From NCBI GenBank assembly GCA_938042195.1, contig CALIRQ010000007.1, positions 118,380 to 182,379 on the forward strand: a stretch of 64,000 nucleotides of DNA, in the 5' to 3' direction. The notes beneath the pieces were generated by a model. That model was not told where the DNA came from, ran no database searches, and was given only the letters and a program-made list of their open reading frames with translations. Both the position numbers and the translations under genes were made by a program. This DNA is from an uncultured archaeon. Lineage in GTDB: Archaea > Thermoproteota > Bathyarchaeia > 40CM-2-53-6 > CALIRQ01. Below, one piece after another: positions 15,231 to 23,927 of this stretch (positions within the stretch are counted from its first letter, which is position 1; every line of letters begins with the position of its first letter).

Positions 15231-16229
15231 ATGCGCATCCTGATAACGGGCGGGATGGGGTTCATAGGCTCGAACCTGATAAGGCATATGCTCGAGGCGC
15301 ACGAGGACATCGAGATCCTCAACCTCGATAAGCTCTCCTATGGTTCCAACCCGTTCAATCTTAAATCGATCGAGGCGGATGGAAGATATGGATTCCTGAG
15401 GGGCGACATATGCGATTTCGAAACCGTCAAGGGGGCCGCTAAGGATATGGAGGCTGTGATCAACTTGGCCGCCGAGACGCATGTCGATAGGAGCATATCC
15501 AACCCCAGACCGTTCCTCGAGACCAACGTCCTCGGGGTCCTTAACCTCTTGGAGGCTTGTAGGCTCCACGACCTCGCTTATCAGCAGGTCTCCACCGATG
15601 AGGTCTACGGGCCCGCGCCGAAGGGGCGCTCGTTCAAGGAGGGGGATCCGCTGAACCCCTCCTCCCCCTACGCGGCCTCGAAGGCATCGGCCGACCTCCT
15701 TGTTAATGCCTACCACGAGACCTATGGCCTGAGGGCCACGATCACGAGGTCGACCAACAACTTCGGGCCGAACCAATTCCCGGAGAAGCTCATACCGAAG
15801 GCCATAATCAGGGCCCTTCTGGGCCTATCGGTGCCGATCTACGGATCCGGGAGGCAGATCAGGGATTGGATCTACGTGGCCGACCATTGCGAGGCGATCG
15901 ATTTGGTCCTCCGCAGGGGCAAGCCGGGCGAGATCTACAACGTAAGCGCTGGCAATGAGCTGGAGAACTCGGAGGTCGTCGAGGCGATCCTGGAGGCCCT
16001 CGGGAAGCCCAAATCCATGATCGAGTACGTGGAGGATAGGCCCGGGCACGATTTTAGATACAGCTTGGATAGCTCCAAGATCCGGGGCGAGCTCGGCTGG
16101 AGGCCGAGGCATGCCTTCGGGGAGGCGTTGAGGAAGACCGTCGAATGGTATATTGAGAACGAGTGGTGGTGGCGCCCCTTGGCCGATGAGAGGATCCTCC
16201 ATCCCACGCCATGGAGGCTCGAATGGTGA
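15231..16229 (+). CDS. rmlB: dTDP-glucose 4,6-dehydratase
   Basis: Second enzyme of dTDP-L-rhamnose synthesis, an NAD-dependent extended short-chain dehydrogenase of 332 residues. The Rossmann motif is GGMGFIGSNLIRHML; AAETHVDRSI and STDEVYG are RmlB hallmarks, and the catalytic Tyr-x3-Lys is YAASK. ATG 15231 begins exactly at the Rossmann strand (MRILITGG) and lies 25 bases from a TATA-like box; earlier in-frame codons are rejected. It heads the rmlBDCA operon for activated rhamnose or a related deoxysugar for surface glycans or N-glycosylation. Confidence 0.96.
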   Translation: MRILITGGMGFIGSNLIRHMLEAHEDIEILNLDKLSYGSNPFNLKSIEADGRYGFLRGDICDFETVKGAAKDMEAVINLAAETHVDRSISNPRPFLETNVLGVLNLLEACRLHDLAYQQVSTDEVYGPAPKGRSFKEGDPLNPSSPYAASKASADLLVNAYHETYGLRATITRSTNNFGPNQFPEKLIPKAIIRALLGLSVPIYGSGRQIRDWIYVADHCEAIDLVLRRGKPGEIYNVSAGNELENSEVVEAILEALGKPKSMIEYVEDRPGHDFRYSLDSSKIRGELGWRPRHAFGEALRKTVEWYIENEWWWRPLADERILHPTPWRLEW

Positions 16230-16244
16230 GCTGGGGCGGGGCCA

Positions 16245-17141
16245 TTGAGGATCTTGGTCACGGGCTCGAGCGGATTGCTCGGATCGGCCGCTATCCGCTT
16301 GGCCATAAGAGGGGGCCATGAGGTCTATTCGGCGTATGGCAACAATCGGCCCGAGGCCGGGATCCCCTTAAGGTTGGATCTAACGGCCCTCCAAGATATC
16401 GGCCGAGCGGTCGGGAGGGTCGATCCCGATGCCATAATCCACGCCGCGGCCCTAACGGATGTGGATAGATGCGAGCGGGAGAGGGACCTGGCCATGAGGG
16501 TCAACGCCGAGGCCACCGCCGCGATCGCCTCCGCGGCCCGGGAGGCCGGGGCCTTCTTGGTCTACATATCGACCGACTATGTCTTCAATGGCGAGAGGGG
16601 CCTATATTCGGAGGAGGATGAGCCGGACCCCGTGAACTTCTACGGCTACACGAAGCTCAAGGGCGAGGAGTTCGTAAGGGAGCGCGCCGGGGGCTATTGC
16701 ATAGCCAGGGCGAGCGTCATATACGGCGCCGTCCCGGCGAGCGGCAAGGCGAACTTCGCCCTATGGCTCATCGATAAGCTGGGGCGGGGGGAGGAGGCGA
16801 GCGTCCTGGTGGATCAATACATTTCGCCCACCTTGAACTCGAGCTTGGCCCGGATGGTCTTGGAGGCCGCCGAGAGGGGGCTCGAGGGCATCTATCATAT
16901 GGCCGGGGCCGATAGGGTTAGCAGATACGATTTCGCCGCGAAGCTATGCGAAGTCTTCGGGCTCGATGCCTCGCTCCTCAAGCCCGCGCGCATGGGCGAT
17001 ATGGGCTGGGTGGCCCGGAGGCCAAGGGACTCCTCCTTGGATGTCTCGAAGGCCGCTGGGGCGTTGAGGGGTAAACCGTTAAAGTTAATCGAAGCCCTGA
17101 GGACCCTCAGGGGGGAGTTTGGGGAATGCTCCCGGGCGTGA
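16245..17141 (+). CDS. rmlD: dTDP-4-dehydrorhamnose reductase
   Basis: Last step of dTDP-rhamnose synthesis, reducing the 4-keto group with NAD(P)H; 298 residues. The Rossmann start is MRILVTGSSGLLGSA with TTG 16245 as start codon. Further signatures are AALTDVDRCE, YISTDYVFNG and the catalytic NFYGYTKLKGE. It follows rmlB by 15 bases and overlaps rmlC by one base (TGATG), so the three are coupled. Confidence 0.94.
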   Translation: MRILVTGSSGLLGSAAIRLAIRGGHEVYSAYGNNRPEAGIPLRLDLTALQDIGRAVGRVDPDAIIHAAALTDVDRCERERDLAMRVNAEATAAIASAAREAGAFLVYISTDYVFNGERGLYSEEDEPDPVNFYGYTKLKGEEFVRERAGGYCIARASVIYGAVPASGKANFALWLIDKLGRGEEASVLVDQYISPTLNSSLARMVLEAAERGLEGIYHMAGADRVSRYDFAAKLCEVFGLDASLLKPARMGDMGWVARRPRDSSLDVSKAAGALRGKPLKLIEALRTLRGEFGECSRA

Positions 17142-17618
17142 TGATCAAGCCCCTGAGGAGGTTCTTCGATGAGAGGGGCTTCATGGAGGCCATCAGGGCC
17201 GATTGGGGAGATTTGATGGGCGAGGATCGAATCCTCCAAGCCAACCTATCCACGACCTACCCGGGCGTGGTAAGGGCTTGGCATAGGCACGAGCGGGGCC
17301 AAGTGGACTACGTGGCGGTGAAGGGGGCCTTGAAGATATGCGCCTATGACGAGGCCTCTGGGGAGCTCGACGAGATCGTGGCGGCGGCGCAGGATCCGAG
17401 CGCGATAAGGGTGCCGGGGCGCTACTGGCATGGGTTCAAAGCGATCGGGGACGAGCCGGCCATCCTGCTATATTTCGTCACTATACGATTACGAAAAGCC
17501 CGATGAGGTGAGGAGGCCTTGGAACGACCCGACCATAATCCCGAAGTCCCTCAACGGCAACGTTGAGGATCCGCGCGTTGGGAAGCCCTGGGACTGGCTC
17601 GCTCCGCCGCATCGTTAG
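17141..17618 (+). pseudogene. rmlC: dTDP-4-dehydrorhamnose 3,5-epimerase, frameshifted
   Basis: A cupin-fold epimerase between rmlD and rmlA, as expected for the pathway. The first frame (ATG 17141 to a stop at 17504-17506) gives GVVRAWHRHERGQVDYV, the RmlC active-site His region, up to LLYFVT. The family then continues as LYDYEKPDEVRRPWNDPTIIP...GKPWDWLAPPHR, but this is encoded in another frame ending at 17618. The shift lies at about 17481-17490 (GTCACTATACG), where two bases appear missing. As written, the protein lacks its last 45 residues. It could be a sequence error, as the other three operon genes are intact. Confidence 0.85.
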
Positions 17619-17627
17619 GGAGTTCCG

Positions 17628-18698
17628 ATGAAGGGCCTCCTCTTGGCCGGCGGCCATGGGACGAGGCTGAGGCCGCTGACCTTAACTGGCAACAAGCATA
17701 TGTTGCCCATAGCCAACAAGCCCATGATCCTCTACGGCCTGGAGCATTTGATGAACGCCGGCGTGAGGGATATAGGCGTCGTCCTCGGGCCGATAAAGGA
17801 GGGCGTCAAGGAGCTCCTCGGCGACGGCTCCAAATTCGGCGTCAGGATCTCCTACATCGATCAGCCTGAGCCCAAGGGCCTCGCCCACGCCATCCTCATC
17901 TCCAAGGGCTTCCTAGGCGATGAGCCCTTCGTCATGTACTTGGGCGACAACCTCCTGAAGCAGGGGGCCAAGCCCTTCCTGGAGGCGTTCGAGGGTGGAT
18001 CGAGCGATTGCGTCGTCGGAGCCGCGAGGGTCCGGGATCCAAGCCGCTACGGAGTAGTCGTCTTCGACGAGCGCGGCCGGGTTAAGCGATTCGTCGAAAA
18101 GCCCAAGGAGCCGATCAGCGATTGGGCTTTGATAGGCGTCTACGTCTTCAACCATAGGATATTCGATGCCATAGGGAGGATAAGGCCCTCTTGGCGAGGG
18201 GAGCTGGAGATCACCGATGCGATCCAAACGCTCCTCAAGAGCGGCGCCAAGGTTGATTGCAGGTTCGTTGAAGGGTGGTGGAAGGATACGGGCAGGCCGG
18301 AGGACCTCTTGGAGGCGAACCAATTGGTCCTGGGGGAGATGGACCTCCGGATCGAGGGCGAGGTTGAGCCGGGCGCAAGGATAACGGGCAACGTGGGCAT
18401 AGGGGAGGGGACCAAGGTTCGCGAAGGGGCGGCGATCAGGGGCCCGGCCATAATAGGGCGCGGTTGCGAGATAGGCCCCAACGCCTACATAGGGCCCTAT
18501 ACATCCATAGGGGATGGGGCGATCGTGAGGAACAGCGAGATAGAGAACTCGATAGTGATGGGCGGGGCCGAGATAGATTGCGGGAGGCGCATCGTCGACA
18601 GCCTCATAGGATCTAGGGCCAAGGTCCTGAGCCAAGAGCGCAATTTGCCCAAGGGGCTAAAGCTGATATTGGGCGATATGACCTACGTGGGCGTTTGA
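17628..18698 (+). CDS. rmlA: Glucose-1-phosphate thymidylyltransferase
   Basis: First enzyme of dTDP-rhamnose synthesis, 356 residues, the long archaeal form. The nucleotide loop is LAGGHGTRLRPLT, followed by the conserved KHMLPIANKPM; the metal-binding Asp is in MYLGDN, and EKPKEP is the sugar-binding signature. From about residue 240 a left-handed beta-helix of hexapeptide repeats follows (IGRGCEIGPNAYIGP). ATG 17628 is preceded by a GGGAG ribosome-binding site. It closes the rmlBDCA operon. Confidence 0.95.
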   Translation: MKGLLLAGGHGTRLRPLTLTGNKHMLPIANKPMILYGLEHLMNAGVRDIGVVLGPIKEGVKELLGDGSKFGVRISYIDQPEPKGLAHAILISKGFLGDEPFVMYLGDNLLKQGAKPFLEAFEGGSSDCVVGAARVRDPSRYGVVVFDERGRVKRFVEKPKEPISDWALIGVYVFNHRIFDAIGRIRPSWRGELEITDAIQTLLKSGAKVDCRFVEGWWKDTGRPEDLLEANQLVLGEMDLRIEGEVEPGARITGNVGIGEGTKVREGAAIRGPAIIGRGCEIGPNAYIGPYTSIGDGAIVRNSEIENSIVMGGAEIDCGRRIVDSLIGSRAKVLSQERNLPKGLKLILGDMTYVGV

Positions 18699-18771
18699 GC
18701 CTGCCGAGCTAAGGGTGATGCGAGTATGGCGCCGAATTGCCCCGTGCCCCTAGCGCCCTTTTGCTATGGCT

Positions 18772-19497
18772 TCAATTCATCAGGTTCCCGGCCCCGGTCG
18801 GATGAGCGCGGCCCTTCAGGATCGCGAGCATCCCCCTTGCGTTCTCGAGCATCGCGTGGTCGTTGTTGAAGAATACGTAGGCCCTCCTCGGCTTCGCCTC
18901 CAAGATCCCCCTCGCGACCTCCCCCAGCTCCCCATCCGTATAATAATGGGAATACCAGGCCGATCGGCCGTGCATCCTATGATAAACGAGGCCGTTTATG
19001 TTGAAGACATCGCGCGGGAGATCCGGGGAATCGATGCCCACCCATGTTATCCCTAGCCCGGAGGCCCATTCCAAATGCTCCCCCTTGAACCATTCCGCGT
19101 TCCTGACCTCCAACGCGAACCTTTCCTCCAAGCCCGTCGCTTTAGCGAAGGCCTCGATGGCGCCGGCCGAGGCTGGGGTCAGGGAAGGGGGGAGCTGGAA
19201 TAGGTAGAAGTCTATGCTCGGCTCGAGCGGGGCGAAGAGGCCATGGAACCTTTCCCAAAGCCCCAGGGCCCTCCCCTTGAGCTTGCATGAGTGGGTTATC
19301 AGCCTATTGGCCTTGATGGCCCATCGCAGGCCCTTGCCCCTCGAGGCCCAGGACTCGATCGCCCTCGTGGTGGGGAAGCGATAAAAGCTCATGTTCAGCT
19401 CCACGGCGTTCAATCCCGATTCCTTCACGAACCAATCCAGGCTGCCTTCCGGGTTCCAAGAATATAGCCAACCCGAGGTCCCGACGAATGCTTCCAT
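18772..19497 (-). CDS. DUF72 (YecE-like) family protein
   Basis: A 241-residue TIM-barrel-like protein of the DUF72/YecE family: FVGTSGWLYSWN at the start, then VELNMSFYRFPT, FLFQLPPS-type FYLFQLPPSLTP, LEVRNAEWF and the closing FNNDHAMLENAR. The family is widespread and sometimes lies near DNA-repair or Fe-S genes, but its function is unknown. It is convergent with the rml operon. A TTTTTAACC element on the minus strand at about 19525-19535 is a likely TATA box. Confidence 0.88.
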   Translation of the reverse strand: MEAFVGTSGWLYSWNPEGSLDWFVKESGLNAVELNMSFYRFPTTRAIESWASRGKGLRWAIKANRLITHSCKLKGRALGLWERFHGLFAPLEPSIDFYLFQLPPSLTPASAGAIEAFAKATGLEERFALEVRNAEWFKGEHLEWASGLGITWVGIDSPDLPRDVFNINGLVYHRMHGRSAWYSHYYTDGELGEVARGILEAKPRRAYVFFNNDHAMLENARGMLAILKGRAHPTGAGNLMN

Positions 19498-19807
19498 GCC
19501 CGATCCATCGCTCGGGCGCTTGCTTGGTTAAAAAGCATGAGGGCGCCCCGATGCCCGTGATCGGCCGATCCTGGATAAGCGCCTCGGGATCGTCGAGAGG
19601 CCCTGGTGGGCTTTGGGCTCGACATACCATGCCGGGCAGCCGTCCTGGCGAAGGCGCTCGCCGCCATCTTTGAGCGGGTCAAGGCAGAGGAAGCTAGTCC
19701 CCGACCTATCCCGCGTTCGGTCATCGCGCGGTCCGAGGCTTACCGATGGCGAAGGCGAGGAAGCCGCGGGGATGGGCAAAAGCCCGCGTGGCGCCATGCG
19801 ATCCCGC
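19498..19807. other. Spacer, nothing recognised
   Basis: 310 bases between DUF72 and gdhA. It contains the probable TATA box of the DUF72 gene near its left end. Open frames on both strands are Arg/Pro/Ser-rich and look like chance frames in G+C-rich DNA. Confidence 0.3.
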
Positions 19808-21065
19808 TCACGGGAACAGGCCCAGCTGCGATTGGGCCTCCGCCACCTTCCCCACGGCAAGCATGTAGGCCGAAGTTCTCATGCTCACCCCTTCCCTCTC
19901 GGCCAGATCGCTCACGGCCTTGAAGGCGGAGACCATCTTCCCCTCCAGCCTGGCGTTGACCGTTTCCAAGGGCCACCGATCCCTGTTGAGGTTCTGAACC
20001 CACTCGAAGTAGCTAACCGTGACGCCCCCCGCGTTGGCCAATATATCCGGTATCACGACCACGCCCTTCTCGTAGAGAATCTTATCGGCCCCAGGCGTGG
20101 TGGGGCCGTTAGCGCCCTCCGATATTATCTTGGCGTTCACGTTGGATGCGACCTCTTCGGAGATCTGGTTCTCGAGGGCGGCGGGCACGAGGATGTCGCA
20201 CTCCAGCTGGAACAGCTCCTCGTTCGATATCCCCTCGGCCCCCTCGTATCCGGAGACAGACCCGGAGCGCCTCTCGTGCTCCTTAAGGCCCCTCGGATCG
20301 AGGCCCTTGGGATTGTATGCCCCGCCTCCCGCATCGGTGACCGCGATCAGCTTGCAGCCCATCTCGACGAGCGCCTCCGCGCTCCAGTAGCCCACCTTGC
20401 CATAGCCCTGCACGGCCAGGGTCGCGCCCTTCAGCCTCAACCCGATCTTCTTGGCGGCCTCCCTAGCGCATACGGCGACGCCCTTCCCGGTGGCCTCCTC
20501 CCTGCCATACGACCCGCCCAGGGCGATCGGCTTCCCGGTCACAACCTCCGGGACGCTGTAGCCCTTCAGGCTGCTATAGGTATCCATCATCCAAGCCATG
20601 ACTTGGGCATCGGTGCCCACATCCGGGGCCGGGACATCCTTGAATGGGCCTATCTCATCCATTATCATCGCTGTATAGCGCCTGGTCAGGCGCTCGACCT
20701 CTCCCGAGCTGAGCCGCTTGGGATCGCAAACGACGCCGCCCTTCGCCCCTCCATATGGGATATCGACCACGGCCGTCTTGAAGGTCATCCAAGCGGCCAG
20801 GGCCTTCACCTCGTCCAGGTCGACGCTGGGATGATACCTGACCCCGCCCTTATAGGGCCCCCTCGCCTTGTTGTGCTGAACCCGATACCCGGTGAAGACC
20901 CACGCTCCCATCGTCCATGCGGATGGGCACGGATACGATCAGGATCCGCCTGGGGTGCTTGAGTATCTCCAATATGTCTTTCCCAACCCCTATCCTCTCA
21001 GCGGTTTCGTCCAGTTGCTTCAATACCACATCGTAAGGATTGATCGCCCTCCCCGGTCGCTGCAA
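19808..21065 (-). pseudogene. gdhA: Glutamate dehydrogenase, frameshifted near the N-terminus
   Basis: An NAD(P)-dependent Glu dehydrogenase. The bulk (19808 to about 20905) is intact: GYRVQHNKARGPYKGGVRYHP, the catalytic-Lys region PYGGAKGGV, DVPAPDVGTD, the dinucleotide loop VQGYGKVG and the C-terminal NAGGVTVSYFEWVQN. The first 50 residues (NPYDVVLKQLDETAERIG...LIVSVPIRMDDGSV) are in another frame; the shift is at about 20898-20905 (GTGGGTC), where two bases seem lost. The full gene would start at TTG 21065 behind a GGAGGAGGGG ribosome-binding site. Without repair the shortened frame would start at ATG 20911, within the conserved N-terminal domain. Confidence 0.88.
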
Positions 21066-21186
21066 ACTCCCCCCTCCTCCGATCCGCACCACAATCATCC
21101 AGTGGAAACCCTTTAAAACCCTTGGGACGGGGAAAAGGTATTGAGCCCGAAGCCCCATCGGAGGAGGGCGCTCGCTTTTGCATACA

Positions 21187-22075
21187 ATGGACGAATTGAC
21201 AAGGAAGATCCTGTTGGCGTCCCAGAGGAACGAGATCTCGGAATACCTCGTCTATGAGAAGTTGTCCACTCGTCTATGAGAAGTTGTCCAGATCGGCGAA
21301 GGATCCTAAGAATAGGGAAATCTTGAGGGGGATCGCGGAGGACGAGATGGAGCATTACCGCTTCTGGAGGGAATATACCCGGGAGGAGGTAAAGCCGGAT
21401 AGATTGAAGGTATGGGGATACTACCTGATCTCGAGGTTATTCGGGATGACCTTCGGGTTGAAGCTCATGGAGCTGGGCGAGGAGCGGGCCAAGGCGGTTT
21501 ATGAGAGGATATCCAAATCCCTGCCACCCGCCAAGGATATCTCCGAGGACGAGGACCGCCATGAGGCGCAGCTCTTGGACCTAATCGATGAGGAACGCCT
21601 CCGCTACGTCGGCTCAGTGGTCCTCGGCCTGAACGATGCCCTCGTGGAGCTCACCGGGGCGATAGCGGGGTTGACCCTCGCCCTCCGCGATGCGCGCTTG
21701 GTCGCGATGGTGGGATTGATCACGGGGATCGCCGCCTCCCTCTCCATGGCTTCATCGGAGTACCTCTCTACGAAGTCCGAGGGGGACGGCAGGAGCCCGG
21801 TCAGGGCATCGATCTATACGGGGATCGCCTACGTCCTCACGGTCTCATTGCTCATCTCCCCTTTCCTCCTATTGGAGGAGCCATACCTCTGCTTGGGCCT
21901 CGCGATCCTGAACTCCGTCATCGTGATTTTGGTGTTCACGTTTTACGTATCGGTTGCGAAGGGCCTCCCTTTCAGGAGGAGGTTCCTTGAGATGGTCTCT
22001 ATAAGCCTTGGGATAGCGGGCCTCTCTTTCGCCGTGGGGTTCCTCGTCAGGATCTTCTTTAACGTCGAAATATGA
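21187..22075 (+). pseudogene. Rubrerythrin-like/VIT1-CCC1 transporter, split by a 22-bp duplication
   Basis: A predicted iron/manganese transporter. The N-terminal 140 residues are ferritin-like, with the diiron-type ExxH in EDEMEHYRFW and EDEDRHEAQLL. The C-terminal half is a VIT1/CCC1 membrane domain with about five spans and the cytosolic motif SEYLSTKSE. ATG 21187 opens a good frame (DELTRKILLASQRNEISEYLVYEKLS) that stops at 21277-21279, because a 22-base segment is present twice in tandem (21247-21268 and 21269-21290). Removing one copy restores a 289-residue protein. As written, a start at ATG 21254 inside the first copy could yield a form lacking about 20 residues. Confidence 0.88.
21247..21290. 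repeat. Perfect 22-bp tandem duplication
   Basis: Two exact head-to-tail copies, beginning CTCGTCTATGAGAAG, at 21247-21268 and 21269-21290. Being 22 bases long, it changes the reading frame by +1 in the VIT1-like gene. Confidence 0.95.
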
Positions 22076-22494
22076 GTTGGATCCCGGCTACCGCTCCTTA
22101 AACCCGCTCCTCCGCCCCGCCGCGGGCCTCCCGATGGTCCCCAGGAAGCGGGATCGATCAAGGAGGGCGCTTCGAGGACCATATTCTGGGTTTGCGCATA
22201 ACTTTTATATATGGCTGCGGCCCGCTCCAGCCGAGCGGAGGTCTGGCGATGGGAACCGGTCGCGAAGGGGATTTGGTTTATCCTCGCCGATGAGCTAGCC
22301 GATACCCAGCAGACCGTCCCGAAGGGGCTTTTCGGAAGGCCGTTGATGCGCTCTTTTCGGCAGTTCATTCGATCCCCCAGGGGCCCATCCGCAAGGCCTT
22401 CGAAAACCGTGGAAAGGAAAATGGATGGAGAGGTGATCGATTTGAGGAGGTCCATGCGAACCCATCCGATGGGATTGGCCAAAGGTGATCCGCG
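22076..22494. other. 419-bp spacer before livK; possible long leader
   Basis: No convincing gene. It contains a strong TATA-like element at 22203-22212. The 280 bases after it are G/C-rich with several possible stems, and the only frame there (from 22211) begins inside the TATA box, so it cannot be expressed from it. A long 5' leader for livK or a separate small RNA is possible. No tRNA, SRP or RNase P signature was found. Confidence 0.4.
22203..22212 (+). promoter_or_regulatory. TATA box in the livK leader region
   Basis: TTTTATATAT is one of the clearest TATA boxes in the window, but it lies about 280 bases before the nearest plausible start (22495). Predicted transcription start is near 22237. 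Confidence 0.5.
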
Positions 22495-23856
22495 ATGACC
22501 CAAAGGAGAGCCGTTACGAAGCTGCAGGCCATAGCGCTCTTGGCCATAGTGGTCGTAATCGCCCTGGGCGGCCTCTACTATTATATGGCGCTTATGCCGA
22601 CCAAGGCCCCGCCCAGGGAGATCTTGGTCGGATCCCCGAACCCCCTCACGGGCCCCGCCTCCAAGCACGGCATAGAGATGAGGAACGCCATAGCGCTCGC
22701 GGCCGAGGAATGGAACGCCAAGGGCGGAGTCTACGTGAAGGAGTTCGGCAGGAGGCTGCCGATCAGGGTCATATTCAAGGATACCGAGTCCAGCAGGGAT
22801 ACGGCCGTGAAGGTCATGACGGAGCTCGTCACCGTGGACAAGGTCGATGTGGTGATAGGGAACTTCGGGAGCGCTATCGTCTTCGCCGATCAGGTAGTGG
22901 CGATGGAGCACAAGGTCCCATATATAACGAGCGGGGCATCCTCCGTTCTGCTGACCCGCAGGACCGACATCGATGTCAGCTACTACTTCAACACGGCGAC
23001 CCATACGGAGCTATATCCGTTCTACACGATGCCATTCTTGGACGAGGCCTTCAGGCCGGCGATCAATAAGAAATTCGGGTTCCCGGAGACCAGGAACTTG
23101 AGGCTGGCGATACTATATCAGGACAGCCCATACGGCAAGGGCGTCTTGGAGGGCTGCAAGCTCTACATATCCAAGTTCAAGCCCAAGATCGAGATAGTCG
23201 AGGCGATCCCGTTCAAGCTCGGCGAAACGGACTTCAGGCCGCATCTGCTGAGGATAAAGGAATCCAAGCCCGACTTCGTCTATATGGCGGCCTTCATCCC
23301 GGAGCAGACGGCGGCCCTTACGCAGGCCAGGAGGGACGTCGGGCTGAATACCCTCTTCCAATCGGTGATATGCAACGACGATGAGGACTTCTACAAGGGA
23401 GTTGGGCAATGGGGCGATTACCAATTCCAGGAGACCACCGGGACCACATCGGTGCCCGTCCTGAAGGGCCCGACGAGGGAGAACGGGGAGAGATTCGTGA
23501 AGGCCTATAGGGCGAAGTACGGCAAGCTGCCCGCGCAGATGGCCACCCATATATACCAAACCTTCAACGTCGTCATGAAGGCCATAGAGCGGGCGGGCAC
23601 CTTGGACAAGAGGGCCATCAGGGATGCCCTGGAGGGGATCGAGCTCAGGGGCGAGGAATACGCCAACGCCTTGGTTTGCCCATTCGAGGGCGACGTCTTC
23701 CGATTCACTAAGGACCATTTGGTCAACATGAGGATAGCGGTAATCCAGATGAGGTGGAACGAGGCCAAGGGGGAGAACGAGCTCGGGATCGTTTGGCCGG
23801 ATGAGTACAAGACCGCTGAGCTGGAGATACCGCCTTGGTACGCCCCCGGCGCTTGA
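22495..23856 (+). CDS. livK: ABC transporter substrate-binding protein, LivK-type
   Basis: A 453-residue extracellular receptor of the branched-chain-amino-acid (Peripla_BP_6) family, which binds amino acids, amides or aromatic acids. An N-terminal membrane anchor (LLAIVVVIALGGLYYYMAL) follows a short basic stretch and there is no lipobox Cys, so it is tethered by the uncleaved helix. The typical opening IVGSPNPLTGPAS-like (ILVGSPNPLTGPAS) and the SSVLLTRRTDIDVSYYFN region mark the two lobes. Residue-level substrate prediction is not possible. It is followed by the permease genes on the same strand. Confidence 0.93.
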   Translation: MTQRRAVTKLQAIALLAIVVVIALGGLYYYMALMPTKAPPREILVGSPNPLTGPASKHGIEMRNAIALAAEEWNAKGGVYVKEFGRRLPIRVIFKDTESSRDTAVKVMTELVTVDKVDVVIGNFGSAIVFADQVVAMEHKVPYITSGASSVLLTRRTDIDVSYYFNTATHTELYPFYTMPFLDEAFRPAINKKFGFPETRNLRLAILYQDSPYGKGVLEGCKLYISKFKPKIEIVEAIPFKLGETDFRPHLLRIKESKPDFVYMAAFIPEQTAALTQARRDVGLNTLFQSVICNDDEDFYKGVGQWGDYQFQETTGTTSVPVLKGPTRENGERFVKAYRAKYGKLPAQMATHIYQTFNVVMKAIERAGTLDKRAIRDALEGIELRGEEYANALVCPFEGDVFRFTKDHLVNMRIAVIQMRWNEAKGENELGIVWPDEYKTAELEIPPWYAPGA

Positions 23857-23927
23857 GGCTCGGGGACATAATCTCCCCTCAAAACCCCCCGCTATATTTA
23901 TTTACGCGATCCCCAGCCTGAGGAGCC

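Noticed and set aside
19613-20962. A 449-codon open frame on the plus strand
   Set aside because: It is the reverse-strand shadow of glutamate dehydrogenase; the residues are Arg/Leu/Gly-rich with no family features, while the minus strand has a full GDH sequence.
22215-22420. tRNA- or SRP-RNA-like segments after the TATA box at 22203
   Set aside because: No acceptor stem or T-loop consensus (GTTCGAATC type) and no SRP helix-8 signature could be fitted; only some stems are possible.
21943-23004. A 353-codon open frame on the minus strand
   Set aside because: It lies antisense to the VIT1-like gene, the spacer and livK. Composition is that of a G+C-rich antisense frame and no motif was found.
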